The translations under genes were made by a program, and so were the position numbers. 37,708 bases of DNA from Myxococcales bacterium (GTDB taxonomy: Bacteria; Myxococcota; UBA4151): assembly GCA_002696345.1 (NCBI GenBank), contig NZRT01000086.1:29897-67604 (forward strand). Reading direction: 5' to 3'. Positions 9,252 through 19,600 of the stretch are shown in pieces; the stretch's first letter is position 1, and every line of letters starts with the position of its first letter. The notes beneath the pieces are model-generated. The model was not told the DNA's origin. It did no database searches and worked only from the letters and a program-made list of their open reading frames with translations.

Positions 9252-12233
9252 TTAGCGCACGTAGAAGAGCCAGACGCCGTAGCCGGACTCATGGTAGTTA
9301 CAATTTCCGTTGGCGGTGCAGTCGGACCAACCCCAGCGTTTATTGTCGATGCCATCCCAGAAGCTATGGCTCAGATCATTGAGGATTGTCGTTTGCCCAT
9401 AGGGCAGCGTGTTGTAGCCGTTGCCGTTGGAGGTACAGCCATTGCAATGATTGGTACCTCCACCGCCATCGTTCCATGGATTGCTGGATTGAGTGTAGGG
9501 TTGGGCTCCGCCGCACGTTTCATCGTTGCCACCATTCCAACCGACACTTTTGGCTTGATAGGAGCCACCATACCCATTGTTTGTATGGCAGATGGTGAGG
9601 TTGTCTCCACTTTGATGTGTGAAGCTTCCGGAGTTCGCGTTCGTGAACCATTCTGTGAACACGTTGCCAGCGAAGACGCCTGAACGAATCTGGTCATAGG
9701 CCCGACCCCGATAGGAACTCCCATTGTTTGAGAAGTCGAATAGCTGGGCGTGGACACGAGTCTGGGACGCGCCACTGACAGCACGGCAGAATTGCCCGTA
9801 GTTTAGGGTCTCTGAGGCATCCCAACTGGCGCCGTTTCGGGCGGGAGCATCTCGCTCGTAGACGTAGTTACTGTCGTTATTGAGGCGTGCCTGAAAGGCA
9901 TATTGGTCCATATCGTAGAGGGCATGGCTCGGTACGTAGCCCTTCGTGAGGCTTGCACAAAGCATCCAGCCTCCGTTTTCGAAGTCCATGTCGCAATGGA
10001 CTTGAATCGCGTTGTCCGTATCGCCATCGTCGAGGTCGACCCAATAAGAGCCAGTGGTGGCATTGGCGTCGAGTTCCAGGATGGATTGACAACTGGGAGA
10101 GGCACGCTCTTGCGTGCTCCCGTCAGCGGGAAACTGGCACTCGTTGGTGCAATCGTCGTCATCGGCGGGACCGTCATCACAAGCCTCATAATCCTCGGCG
10201 TCTATGGCTAGATCATTGCGGCGAATTCCATCGCCACAAGTGGCGTCATTGCAATCATTAGTGCATGCATCGGTGGTCACTCGGTTGCCATCATCGCAGT
10301 TTTCTTCGCCGGCCCATTGATGCCCATCGCCGCAGGCTGCAGCGTTGCAATCATTGAGACAGGCATCGGTTTGGGCATCGTTGCCGTCATCGCAGTCTTC
10401 GACCCCGATCCATACGTAGAGGTCGCCGCAGCTTGCCTCGCTGCAGTCGTTGAGACACCCATCGGTGTTGGAGCGATTGCCGTCGTCGCAGGTCTCCTCT
10501 CCTTCGCGAATTTGCCCATCGCCACAGGCGGCGGCGCTGCAGTTGTTAAGGCATGCATCGGTTTGGATCTCATTGCCATCATCGCAGTCTTCGATGCCTT
10601 CACGGACAAAGCCATCGCCACAACGGGCTTCTTGGCAATTCTGAACGCAGGCATCATCGATGTTGTCGTTGCCGTCGTCGCAGGCCTCCACTCCCAACTG
10701 CAAATAGCCGTCCCCACAGCGGGCCGCCTCGCAGTCGTTCGTGCATTCATCGCCATTGGATCGATTGCCGTCGTCGCAGGCTTCCACTTGGTCCGCTAAA
10801 ATTCCATCGCCACAACGAGCTTGGCGGCAGGCATTGGTGCAGTCGTCACCATCCACATCATTGCCATCATCGCATTCCTCAAAAAATGCTCGAACACCAT
10901 CGCCACAGGACGGCGGCATGCAGTCGTTGGTGCAGTTGTCCCCATTGACCCGATTACCATCATCGCAGGCCTCATAGCCGACTTCGCCTTCTTGGAGGTC
11001 GTTGCGGGTAACTCCATCGCCACAGCGAGCCTGTCGGCAGTTGTTGCGACAGAGATCATCATCATCTTGATTGCCGTCGTCACAGTCCTCACCTTCATGT
11101 CGGACGCCATCGCCGCATCGAGCCCGCTCGCAGACATTGCTGCAAGCGTCAGCGTTGTCTCGATTGCCGTCGTCGCATTCCTCGACACCGGCTCGGAGGA
11201 TGCCATCGCCACATTGGGCGAGGCGGCAGCCATTGGTGCAGCCATTATCGTTGACCCCATCCCCGTCATCGCAGTCTTCGTAGGCCGGATCTTCTGGTTG
11301 GAGGTCGCTGCGAACGACACCATCACCACATCGGGCGGAAGCGCAGCGGGATAGGCAGGCATCTTGCTCGTTCCGGTTGCCATCGTCGCAGTCTTCGCCA
11401 GCTTGAACGACCCCGTCGCCACATCCGGTCGGCCGACAGTCATGGCAGGCATCGGCCGGTTCATTATTTCCGTCATCGCATCCCTCGCCAGGGCCCACCA
11501 CACCATCACCGCAGCGATTGACACTGCAGTCGGTCTTGCAGGCATCTTGATCGACGGTGTTGCCATCGTCGCAGGCCTCATAACCTTCATCGTCTTCCGA
11601 CAGGCCCCGTCGGAGCACGCCATCGCCGCAGCGCGCTGAAATGCATGTATTCAAGCAGGCATCGTCATTGGCCTCGTTGCCATCATCACAGGATTCGCCG
11701 TCTTGAAGGATACCATCGCCACAGCCTGGCAAATGACAGGTGTTGGAACAGCCATCGGCATCTTCTTCATTACCGTCGTCGCAATCCTCAACGCCCAAGC
11801 GAATCAAGCCATCACCGCACTCGGCGGGTACGCAGCCCGTGACACAGGCATCGTCATCTGCGTCATTGCCATCGTCGCATCGCTCAAAACCCAGTTCGCC
11901 TTCGGTGAGGTCGTTACGCACCATACCGTCACCACATCGGGCACGAACACAGTTGGACAGGCAAGCATCATGCTCGATTAAGTTGGCATCATCGCACTCC
12001 TCAAACCCGTCGCCCTGAGGGTCTTCCACAACCCGAAGAATACCGTCACCACAGCGGGCTAGACGACAGGCGCCCGTACAGTCATCGGTGTCGACGGTGT
12101 TGCCATCATCACAGGCTTCGTTGCCTTCGATCTCGCCATTACCGCATTCGCTGGGAACATCTCGGACCACAACTTGCTCGGAGCAAGCTGCTGTCATGAC
12201 GAGGAAGCAAGAGAGAAAGAAGGTCCATCGCAT
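9252..12233 (-). CDS. Cys-rich repeat lipoprotein with fibrinogen-like C-terminal domain (paralog A4, 20 units; first gene of the operon)
   Basis: The predicted protein has 993 residues and starts at ATG 12233, with a GGAG about nine bases upstream. The signal peptide ends in the lipobox MTAAC, followed by [17 protein letters not shown] count 20 four-Cys units to about residue 694, with long forms at positions 2, 3, 6, 9, 12 and 20. Unit 20 also has a shortened acidic loop ([11 protein letters not shown]). The fibrinogen-like tip reads [12 protein letters not shown] near residue 750, so the usual GGGWT Thr is Met here, and the protein ends LFYVR. The tip is rich in Asn, Gly and Tyr. It lies head to head with the voltage-gated channel gene at 12469, with 235 bp between them. 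As the first gene of a tight five-gene run it should carry the operon promoter; I could not identify a convincing one by eye. Confidence 0.9.
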   Translation of the reverse strand: MRWTFFLSCFLVMTAACSEQVVVRDVPSECGNGEIEGNEACDDGNTVDTDDCTGACRLARCGDGILRVVEDPQGDGFEECDDANLIEHDACLSNCVRARCGDGMVRNDLTEGELGFERCDDGNDADDDACVTGCVPAECGDGLIRLGVEDCDDGNEEDADGCSNTCHLPGCGDGILQDGESCDDGNEANDDACLNTCISARCGDGVLRRGLSEDDEGYEACDDGNTVDQDACKTDCSVNRCGDGVVGPGEGCDDGNNEPADACHDCRPTGCGDGVVQAGEDCDDGNRNEQDACLSRCASARCGDGVVRSDLQPEDPAYEDCDDGDGVNDNGCTNGCRLAQCGDGILRAGVEECDDGNRDNADACSNVCERARCGDGVRHEGEDCDDGNQDDDDLCRNNCRQARCGDGVTRNDLQEGEVGYEACDDGNRVNGDNCTNDCMPPSCGDGVRAFFEECDDGNDVDGDDCTNACRQARCGDGILADQVEACDDGNRSNGDECTNDCEAARCGDGYLQLGVEACDDGNDNIDDACVQNCQEARCGDGFVREGIEDCDDGNEIQTDACLNNCSAAACGDGQIREGEETCDDGNRSNTDGCLNDCSEASCGDLYVWIGVEDCDDGNDAQTDACLNDCNAAACGDGHQWAGEENCDDGNRVTTDACTNDCNDATCGDGIRRNDLAIDAEDYEACDDGPADDDDCTNECQFPADGSTQERASPSCQSILELDANATTGSYWVDLDDGDTDNAIQVHCDMDFENGGWMLCASLTKGYVPSHALYDMDQYAFQARLNNDSNYVYERDAPARNGASWDASETLNYGQFCRAVSGASQTRVHAQLFDFSNNGSSYRGRAYDQIRSGVFAGNVFTEWFTNANSGSFTHQSGDNLTICHTNNGYGGSYQAKSVGWNGGNDETCGGAQPYTQSSNPWNDGGGGTNHCNGCTSNGNGYNTLPYGQTTILNDLSHSFWDGIDNKRWGWSDCTANGNCNYHESGYGVWLFYVR

Positions 12234-12468
12234 GACTCATGCTCCAAGGTAAGGTCCCTGAGAATGGCCTTCTCGCGCGGGGGGGTCAACCAGGCCTGGT
12301 CGATCGGCGGTCGGAAGGGGAGGAGCAGTGGGTGAGTTGATCAATGGGTGGTCTTTGGCGAGAGAAGAGTATGGAGTTTGAGTTCCACGTTCAAAGACGA
12401 TCCGTCTCAGGTTTACTCACTCTAGAAGACAGACTAAGTCGGGCGCAGTCGAATTCGGAGACGAAGAG
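12234..12468. promoter_or_regulatory. Divergent intergenic region with a 12-bp perfect palindrome
   Basis: This 235-bp stretch separates the divergent starts of paralog A4 and the channel gene. It contains the perfect palindrome ACCAGGCCTGGT at 12289-12300, flanked by a further paired TC/GA one mismatch out, which gives an imperfect 18-bp dyad (12286-12303). Such a dyad could be an operator. No clear -35/-10 pair was recognised on either strand. Confidence 0.3.
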
Positions 12469-13416
12469 ATGGCTGCCTTTTGTCAGCGAATTGCTCATGC
12501 AAGTTGGTTTAAACATGGGATTACGAGTCTAATCCTCTTTGCCGGGGTGCTTGTTGGCTGTGAGACCTACCCTCGAATCGTCGATCAATGGGGCCGCGAA
12601 CTAGCCCTGCTCAATGACATTATCCTGTGGATTTTCGTCGTCGAGATCGTGGTGAAGCTGGTGGCAGAGGGAAGCCGTCCTTGGCGCTTTTTCTACAACG
12701 GTTGGAATGTCTTCGATTTTGTGATCGTGGGCGCAACCTTCGTGCCCGGGGTGGGGCAATTCGCCGTGACGCTCCGCCTCCTTCGGCTTCTACGGGTTTT
12801 GAAGTTGCTGAGCGCATTGCCCAGGCTTCAGGTTCTTGTGAGCGCCTTGCTGAAAAGCATTCCGAGTATGTTTTCGGTGGCCTTGCTGCTTTCCATTCTT
12901 TTCTACGTTTACGCTGTCGCTGCGGTCTTTCTCTTCCGGGAGAATGATCCGGTCCATTTCCGCAGTCTCGAGATGAGTTTCCTTAGCCTTTTTCGGGTCG
13001 TCACTCTCGAGGACTGGACCGACGTGATGTACATTCAGATGTATGGCAGCGACGTCTATGGCTACACGGCTGAAGACTTGGCCAAATACGCTGCTGTGAT
13101 GAAGCCCCAGGCGCAACCCGTCTTGGGTGCCCTGTTCTTTGTCTCCTTCGTCATGTTGGGGACCATGGTGGTCCTGAACCTATTTATCGGTGTGATCATG
13201 ACCGGTATGGACCAGGCTCAAAAGGAGCAGGAGGCTACGATGTTGTTGGCCCGTTCCGGCGGGGTGCCGAAGGAGGATGGAGACGATGAGTCACCACTGG
13301 ACTCCGAACTGGGTTTTCTTCAGGCGCAAATCTCCGCTCTGGAAATCCGCAAACGCCAACTCCTGGAGTCGGGTTCCGGTGCGACTAGAGGTCAGCCCCG
13401 AGGAGACGACGTTTAG
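12469..13416 (+). CDS. Single-domain voltage-gated cation channel (NaChBac/BacNav type), predicted Ca2+-leaning filter
   Basis: The predicted protein has 315 residues. The ATG is preceded by GGAG at a spacing of about eight. It has the full six-transmembrane layout. S1 carries the VGxETYP signature (residues 29-35). S4 is the voltage sensor TLRLLRLLRVLKLL, with Arg103, Arg106, Arg109 and Lys112 at three-residue spacing. S5 lies at about 133-157. The pore loop holds the filter T179-L-E-D-W-T-D185, and S6 ends VLNLFIGVIM (235-244). A C-terminal helix (about 279-300) looks coiled-coil-like, as in tetramerising bacterial channels. Classical bacterial sodium channels have TLESWxx filters; the extra Asp at 182 and 185 matches changes in the engineered calcium-selective CavAb (TLDDWSD). 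Calcium permeation is an inference from that. The 3' end overlaps the neighbouring minus-strand gene by four bases. Confidence 0.92.
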   Translation: MAAFCQRIAHASWFKHGITSLILFAGVLVGCETYPRIVDQWGRELALLNDIILWIFVVEIVVKLVAEGSRPWRFFYNGWNVFDFVIVGATFVPGVGQFAVTLRLLRLLRVLKLLSALPRLQVLVSALLKSIPSMFSVALLLSILFYVYAVAAVFLFRENDPVHFRSLEMSFLSLFRVVTLEDWTDVMYIQMYGSDVYGYTAEDLAKYAAVMKPQAQPVLGALFFVSFVMLGTMVVLNLFIGVIMTGMDQAQKEQEATMLLARSGGVPKEDGDDESPLDSELGFLQAQISALEIRKRQLLESGSGATRGQPRGDDV

Positions 13417-16400
13417 CGGGCGTAGAAGATGCGTTGCGTCTGATCGGAACTAGTGCCACCGTCTTCGGTACTGCTGTCGAAGTCCACTCCGTTGGCATCA
13501 CCGCTCTCTCCTGCTCCAAAGCCAAAGTTGTAGTCTCGGTATTCACCATTATTCATGGTGGTGAACATGGAGTTGTCGCTGTCAGGTCCCCAAGTGAAGC
13601 CATGGGCACTGCCACTAGAATGCGTATCCATACAGCGGAATCGAAGTGTTGAGTCGGTACGATCTTGAGCCCACGGTCCGCTTCGGACTTGGGTACCACA
13701 GGATAAAGCACAATCGCTATCGTTCTGACTGTTGCGGCGGAAGACCGAACGCATGGTCTGGGCGGGGAAACACTCATCATTGCTTTGGAGTTCCACACCC
13801 GTACCTTGTTTGACGATCATGACTTCGTCCACTTGGAGCCGGTTCCATGCCTTCGATTTGGCATCGGCATTGGTGGTCGGGTCGAGGGGGTTGCCGAAAT
13901 CGGTGGTATCCACCCACCGGGCGCTGCCCTTGTTCCAGTTCTCGCCGTCGGCGTTGGTAATGATGCCTATGAGGGTCCACCCACCGCCGTTCGTGGTCAT
14001 GTCACAGTAGGCCTGAAAGGCAGGGTCATCGTTGGGTTGTAGCCAGTACACGCCAGAAGTGACCTGAGCATCGACATCTAAAATGGCACGGCAACTGTTC
14101 GCTGGATTGTCCTCGCTGCGCCCCAAACCAAACTGACATTGGTTGTCACAGGCATCGCCGTTGTTCGGGTTTTGGTCATCGCATTCCTCGATGCCCGCGT
14201 GGATGACTCCATCGCCACACACAGCTGAGGCGCAGTTGTTGAGGCAGGCGTCGGTGTTGACATCATTACCGTCATCACATCCTTCGTAGCCCGCATCGCC
14301 TTCGTTGAGATCGAGACGACGGATCCCATCGCCGCACGCCGCCACCGCACAACTGTTGGTACAGGCATCTTGATCCACCGCATTTTGGTCGTCACAGGCC
14401 TCGACCCCCTCCCGGACAAAGCCGTCGCCGCAGCGGGCTTCGACGCAGGTGTCTGTGCAGGCATCCGTGTTGATGTCGTTGCCGTCATCGCAGACTTCGG
14501 CACCGGCTCGGACGTGACTGTCACCGCACGATGCGGCCGTGCAGTCATCGAGGCAGGCATCGGTCTGGACATCGTTTGCGTCGTCGCAGTCTTCGACGCC
14601 CAATTGGGTAAACCCGTCCCCACACGTGGCAAGGAGGCAAACGTTGGTGCAGTCGTCTGAATTCACCCGGTTGCCATCATCACAGGTTTCATCCCCTTGA
14701 ACCACGCCGTCCCCGCAGCGGGGAAGGCGACAGTTGTTCCGGCACTCGTCGTCGTCTCGTTCGTTGCCATCATCGCATTCCTCGCCTTGGCCCACGCCCG
14801 CATCCCCGCAACGAGCCACTTCACAGGCATTCGTACAGTTGTCGTTGTCGATGCGGTTCCCATCATCGCATTGTTCGACACCAACGTAGATGACCGCATC
14901 TCCACAGGCCGCTTCCTGGCAGGCGTTGGTGCAGGCATCGTGGTCACTCATGTTGCCGTCGTCGCATTCCTCACCCTCTTGGACGATGCCATCGAGACAG
15001 CGGGGTAACTCGCAGCGGTTCGAGCAGTCGTCATCGTTCTCTTGGTTGCCATCGTCGCATTGTTCGGCAGGCCCGACGATGCCATCGCCGCATCCCGCCG
15101 GCGTGCAGGCATTGGTGCAGGCATCATGGTCCACTTGATTGCCATCATCACAGGCTTCATAACCCTCTTCTTCGGCACCGAGATCCTGACGAACTACCCC
15201 ATCTCCACAGCGAGCAGCGCTGCAATTGTTGCGGCAGGCATCCCGATCTTCGGCATTGCCGTCATCGCAGGCCTCACCGGCTTGCACGAGTTCATCGCCG
15301 CAGGCTGGTAATTCGCAGGCATTGGTGCAGCCATCGAGTTCCTCCCGGTTGCCATCATCGCAGGCTTCGACGCCGGCCCACCGGATTCCATCACCGCATT
15401 GAGCCAGGGAACAGGCATTGGTGCAGCCGTTTTGATCGACTCCGTCACCATCGTCACAGTCTTCGTAGCCTTCATCTTCAGGGGCGAGGTCGGTGCGAAT
15501 GACACGGTCGCCGCAGCGAGGAAGGGCGCAGTTTGACAAGCAGGAGTCTTCGTCAATTCGATTTCCGTCATCGCAAGCTTCGCCCGTTTGAACCACGCCA
15601 TCCCCGCAGGAGGTGGGACGACACTCGTGGCAAGCGTCTTCAGCATCTTCATTGCCGTCGTCGCAGCCTTCGCCAGGACCGATCACCCCGTCGCCGCAGA
15701 CGTTCACGCTGCAGTCGGATTTACAGGCGTCTTCATCCACAGCGTTGCCGTCATCGCAAGCCTCGTAGCCAGGCTCCTCGGCGCTTAGACCGCTACGCAG
15801 AAAGCCGTCGCCGCAGCGCGCTTCTGCACAGGTGGAAAGGCAGGCGTCATCGTTTAAATCGTTTCCATCATCACAGGCTTCACCCTCCTGAACGAGCCCA
15901 TCACCACAGCCCGGAAGCTTGCAGTTGTTGGTGCAATCATCCGTGTCTTCGTCGTTGCCATCATCGCAGTCCTCGACTCCTAACTGGACCAAGCCATCAC
16001 CACAGCGGGCCGGGACGCATCCAGCGACGCAGGCGTCGTCATCTGCGTTGTTACCGTCATCACAGGCTTCGAAACCCAGCTCACCCTCAGCGAGATCCTG
16101 GCGTCGGATGCCATCACCGCAGCGGGCAGCAGAACAGTCATTTCGACACATGTCATGTTCGATGGTGTTGCCATCATCGCAAGCTTCGTAACCCTCAGCT
16201 TGGGGGTCTTCACCACCCCGTTGGATTCCATCTCCGCAGCGCGCTAGTTTACAGCCGTCTGTGCAGGCATCACCCGGATCTTCATTACCATCATCACAGG
16301 CTTCGTTACCCTCGATTGTTCCGTTGCCACATTCGCTGGGGACATCGCGGACCACCACCTGCTCACCACAGGAAAGGGTGAAGAGCAGAGGTAAAGTAAA

Positions 16401-16418
16401 CCAATGAAAAAGACGCAT
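13413..16418 (-). CDS. Cys-rich repeat lipoprotein with fibrinogen-like C-terminal domain (paralog A5, 22 units)
   Basis: The frame is open to 16457, but the signal peptide [17 protein letters not shown] begins at ATG 16418, which has GGGAG seven bases upstream; this gives 1,001 residues. After the lipidated Cys comes [17 protein letters not shown] count 22 four-Cys units to about residue 760, with long forms at 2, 3, 6, 9, 12 and 21. Unit 14 starts CLDG instead of CGDG, a rare break of the consensus. The tip is fibrinogen-like ([12 protein letters not shown] near residue 804), with a later Cys cluster around DSDCALSCG and an end IFYAR. It is transcribed towards the channel gene, and the two coding regions overlap by four bases. 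It is divergent from the giant lipoprotein gene. It is probably a separate transcription unit from paralogs A1-A4. Ligand and function are unknown. Confidence 0.9.
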   Translation of the reverse strand: MRLFHWFTLPLLFTLSCGEQVVVRDVPSECGNGTIEGNEACDDGNEDPGDACTDGCKLARCGDGIQRGGEDPQAEGYEACDDGNTIEHDMCRNDCSAARCGDGIRRQDLAEGELGFEACDDGNNADDDACVAGCVPARCGDGLVQLGVEDCDDGNDEDTDDCTNNCKLPGCGDGLVQEGEACDDGNDLNDDACLSTCAEARCGDGFLRSGLSAEEPGYEACDDGNAVDEDACKSDCSVNVCGDGVIGPGEGCDDGNEDAEDACHECRPTSCGDGVVQTGEACDDGNRIDEDSCLSNCALPRCGDRVIRTDLAPEDEGYEDCDDGDGVDQNGCTNACSLAQCGDGIRWAGVEACDDGNREELDGCTNACELPACGDELVQAGEACDDGNAEDRDACRNNCSAARCGDGVVRQDLGAEEEGYEACDDGNQVDHDACTNACTPAGCGDGIVGPAEQCDDGNQENDDDCSNRCELPRCLDGIVQEGEECDDGNMSDHDACTNACQEAACGDAVIYVGVEQCDDGNRIDNDNCTNACEVARCGDAGVGQGEECDDGNERDDDECRNNCRLPRCGDGVVQGDETCDDGNRVNSDDCTNVCLLATCGDGFTQLGVEDCDDANDVQTDACLDDCTAASCGDSHVRAGAEVCDDGNDINTDACTDTCVEARCGDGFVREGVEACDDQNAVDQDACTNSCAVAACGDGIRRLDLNEGDAGYEGCDDGNDVNTDACLNNCASAVCGDGVIHAGIEECDDQNPNNGDACDNQCQFGLGRSEDNPANSCRAILDVDAQVTSGVYWLQPNDDPAFQAYCDMTTNGGGWTLIGIITNADGENWNKGSARWVDTTDFGNPLDPTTNADAKSKAWNRLQVDEVMIVKQGTGVELQSNDECFPAQTMRSVFRRNSQNDSDCALSCGTQVRSGPWAQDRTDSTLRFRCMDTHSSGSAHGFTWGPDSDNSMFTTMNNGEYRDYNFGFGAGESGDANGVDFDSSTEDGGTSSDQTQRIFYAR

Positions 16419-16642
16419 GATCAACTCCCTGAGTCGCAACAGACTGCGGCTCATCATCGACGGCTGGTTCCTTCCAGGTCAAGTCACTGCGGTCCTGCTC
16501 GAAGGAAAAGGCCAAATCTCGACTTCGGTGCGGATCACTGAGCTTTCAGTCGAAGCGAGCCGTCGTTGTCTTTTCGAGACTCGGTCATCTTGGTGTCTTT
16601 TGCCTAATTTGATAGTGAAACATCCCCCTCGGGAGGATGATG
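16419..16642. other. Divergent intergenic region between paralog A5 and the giant lipoprotein gene
   Basis: About 220 bp separate the two divergent starts. Apart from the ribosome sites next to each start I see no clear promoter, dyad or RNA gene here. Confidence 0.4.
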
Positions 16643-19600
16643 ATGAGTCGACTTGGTCCCCTTGCTTTCACACTCATGGTTGCGGCTTGTCCGCAGCAAG
16701 TTCCCGATCCCGCTGCGCCTGATGCCGGGGCCGTGCCGGCTGCAGACGCAGGCATGTTGACGGTGGATGCGGGTGAACAAGATCCGAGAGACGCAGGGAC
16801 GACGACCGATGCTGGAGAAGTTTCAGAACCGCTTTGTCGCCCGGATCCGGAGCGCTTGAATGGCGTTTATCATTGCCGTCTTGATGAGCACTGCCCCTGT
16901 GGTGCCCATTGCGCCTTGGGACGATGCATTTACGACTGCCTCGAGGGTGTCAAAGCCTGTGAAGATGACGAGCGATGCACGTTGTTCGGTCGCTGCGTTC
17001 AGGTCTCGGATGAGGCGCCTATTGAGGACGTGAGTGGTGAGGATGATGAGCAGGTCGGGGAGGAGACCCCGATGCCCGACCCCACACCTGTCGGTCGTGT
17101 TCAACTCGAGCGGCTTCGGTATCGAGTTCATGATGCTGATACGACCCTCGCCCTGCGATTGACCGTAATTGAGGCCGATGTTTCTGCAGTTCGCGTTGGC
17201 GGAGGACGTGGATTTCTCAAAAGTGAGGAGAGCGAGCGTCTTCTTCCCGATGAACCTTTGTTGGTGAGTTGTACTGGAACCGAAGACGAGGATTTCATCG
17301 AAGAATGCACACTCGATACCCTGAGCGCAGGCAGCGAGCACGTTGTCTACCTCCGGCCTCGTGACGTGGCGGGGGATGCGAACCGGTGGGAGATCTCCGT
17401 CTTCCACGGTTCAGTTTTGGATACACTCACGGTTGAGAAAGTGGAGTCTGCTCCATTCCTGCCGGAGACAGTTCCGGTGACAGGTTCCTACGAGGGGAGC
17501 GTTCAAATTAGCGATGGGGATGGACGAGCAATGCTTTCCGTTCCTGTCCGAGCGGAAGTCCTTGAGGATGGTGGTGAACTACGCATGAAACTCATCGACT
17601 CACTGCGTATGTTGAGTGCCGATGGCGTGTTGTGGGGACAGCCCACTGAAGCCGGTTTTGCCTTCCGCCGGGATCATTATCTCGGAGATGAGGCTGAAGC
17701 GCTTGGCGATGTGGAAATTCACAGCAAACTCGAGAGCCCTCAGCCGCTCGCCGGTTCCGGGTATGGCTGGCTCGGTGGCCGTTTCCATCTGGGCATCATG
17801 GGTTGGTTGCCAGTGAGTCAATATCTGGCCTGTTACAATGCGCAGTTCCCATGTCAGTTCGGCCAACAGCATCCTTGCTGTGGAAACACGAGGGATAGCA
17901 CTCATTTGTGGGAGCAGATGATCGAGGCTGCTTCTGTTGACTTAAAGGTTTTTCGTCGAGGGCCTCTGCCGGAGGGCAGCGAGGTCCGTGACCATCAAAA
18001 CCACATGGAGGAGAGCAACAGTCGTTTCGGGGATTTGCGTGAGCGGATCTGGAGCGAGGACGCTCGCAGTCCCTGGGATCAGGTGGCGCAGGAAATTTTC
18101 GAACTCGATGAGATCAATCCGGTGATCGACAGCCGAGCGCAGGATTGGGCGACCTTGTCAGACGACAGCATGAGTCTGATGCGTTGCGAGACGCAATGGG
18201 TTGAAGACCACTACAGTTGCCGCGGAGCAAATGCCGGTAACTTTGGGCAGAATCTACCGACCTGTACCGACGCTGTGATTGCTGCGATGCCCGAACGTTG
18301 CAACCGCTATGTGGTCAATCCTTGCTGGAATGGACCTGAGCCGTTTGAAACCCGATGCATCCACAATTGTTACGGTGTGATTCTCGACGGAGACGGCCCC
18401 GAGCCACTGACACCACAGCAGTATCGGACACGGGATATGGAACTTGCGCAAGCAAGCCTCTGCGCTGAGCGTTTCTTCTGTTACGAGCCGCCGGCAGGGG
18501 ACGACTTTGCTGCCGAATCAAGTGGGCTGTTTGAGCGTGTCTTACCGATCTCGGGTGATTTAACCTGCGCCCAAGCAGGTGATGCTTTCCGAGACCAGAT
18601 TCCCACGGCGATTGGGCTTTTTACCAATGCGGATGCGGAGGAAGCAGAGGAAGAATCGCTTAACGCTGGAGAGATGCTCGAAGCGTGCTTCCGAGATTTG
18701 GACAGGGATCTTCCGGATTTGGCGGGGCGGGGGCCGATTTGGGATCGTGCCGATTTACGTCGGGTCTTTCGCACGGAGGGGTGTATCGACCTCGCCCGCT
18801 TTTGGGCGAGTCTGCGATGGGCTTCCGCGCCGGCCATGTTTGCAGCGATCGATCCAGCGGTGAGGCAGTCGGAGGAGTTAGGGGATCAGAGCAAGGCCAA
18901 CGGACTTTATTTACGGCTTCTGACCCAATGGCTACAACTCCACCAGTTCTTGGCAACTGAGGGCTTACAAGCCCATCGGTTGGCGAAGGTTCTTCGGCAG
19001 GGACAAGACGAAATCTCACCAACAGCGGTCCCCAACCTCGCCCGATTGCGGCAGGTTTTGGCCGGCGCTTGGGATGTCTTCTTGAGGCCTCGATTCGTGA
19101 CAGGTCTGATGGGTTTGTCTCCCACCGAACTACGCAATGCAGATTATCGGCCGATCGTGTTTCCCCAGTTGAATCTCCAAGCTCGAGCCTACCATGAGCA
19201 AGGCGTGGGTTTACCGGTCTTCTTGGTTGAAGCCATGACCACCTACATGGAGGTTCTTGTCGCGGAGGGAGAGGAGGTTTGGATCGAGGGCCGACAACTT
19301 CAAAGACATCAGGGCGAAATTGCAGAGGCTGTTCGGCAGAGTGTTTTGATGGAGTCACTGGCTCAGCGGGTCTTTGAGCGAGCGGAGGTGGGAGAGACCC
19401 GATGGGGTCCTCGTTATTTGAAAGCTCGGACTCAACTCAAGGCGGTCCGTGGTCGGGTTCTTCGGGTCCTGGATAACATGATGGGGGAGGGGAATCCTCT
19501 CGGTATTGAGGACGATGATCTGCCCCTGTATTTTCGGGTTGATGAAGCCGGTGACGTCGGGCGCTTCTCGGTGATTTCCCGCTATTTTCTCGATCAGGGA

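Noticed and set aside
12344-12532. 62-codon plus-strand frame overlapping the channel start
   Set aside because: It is in another frame than the channel, has no recognisable sequence, and overlaps a well-supported gene start.
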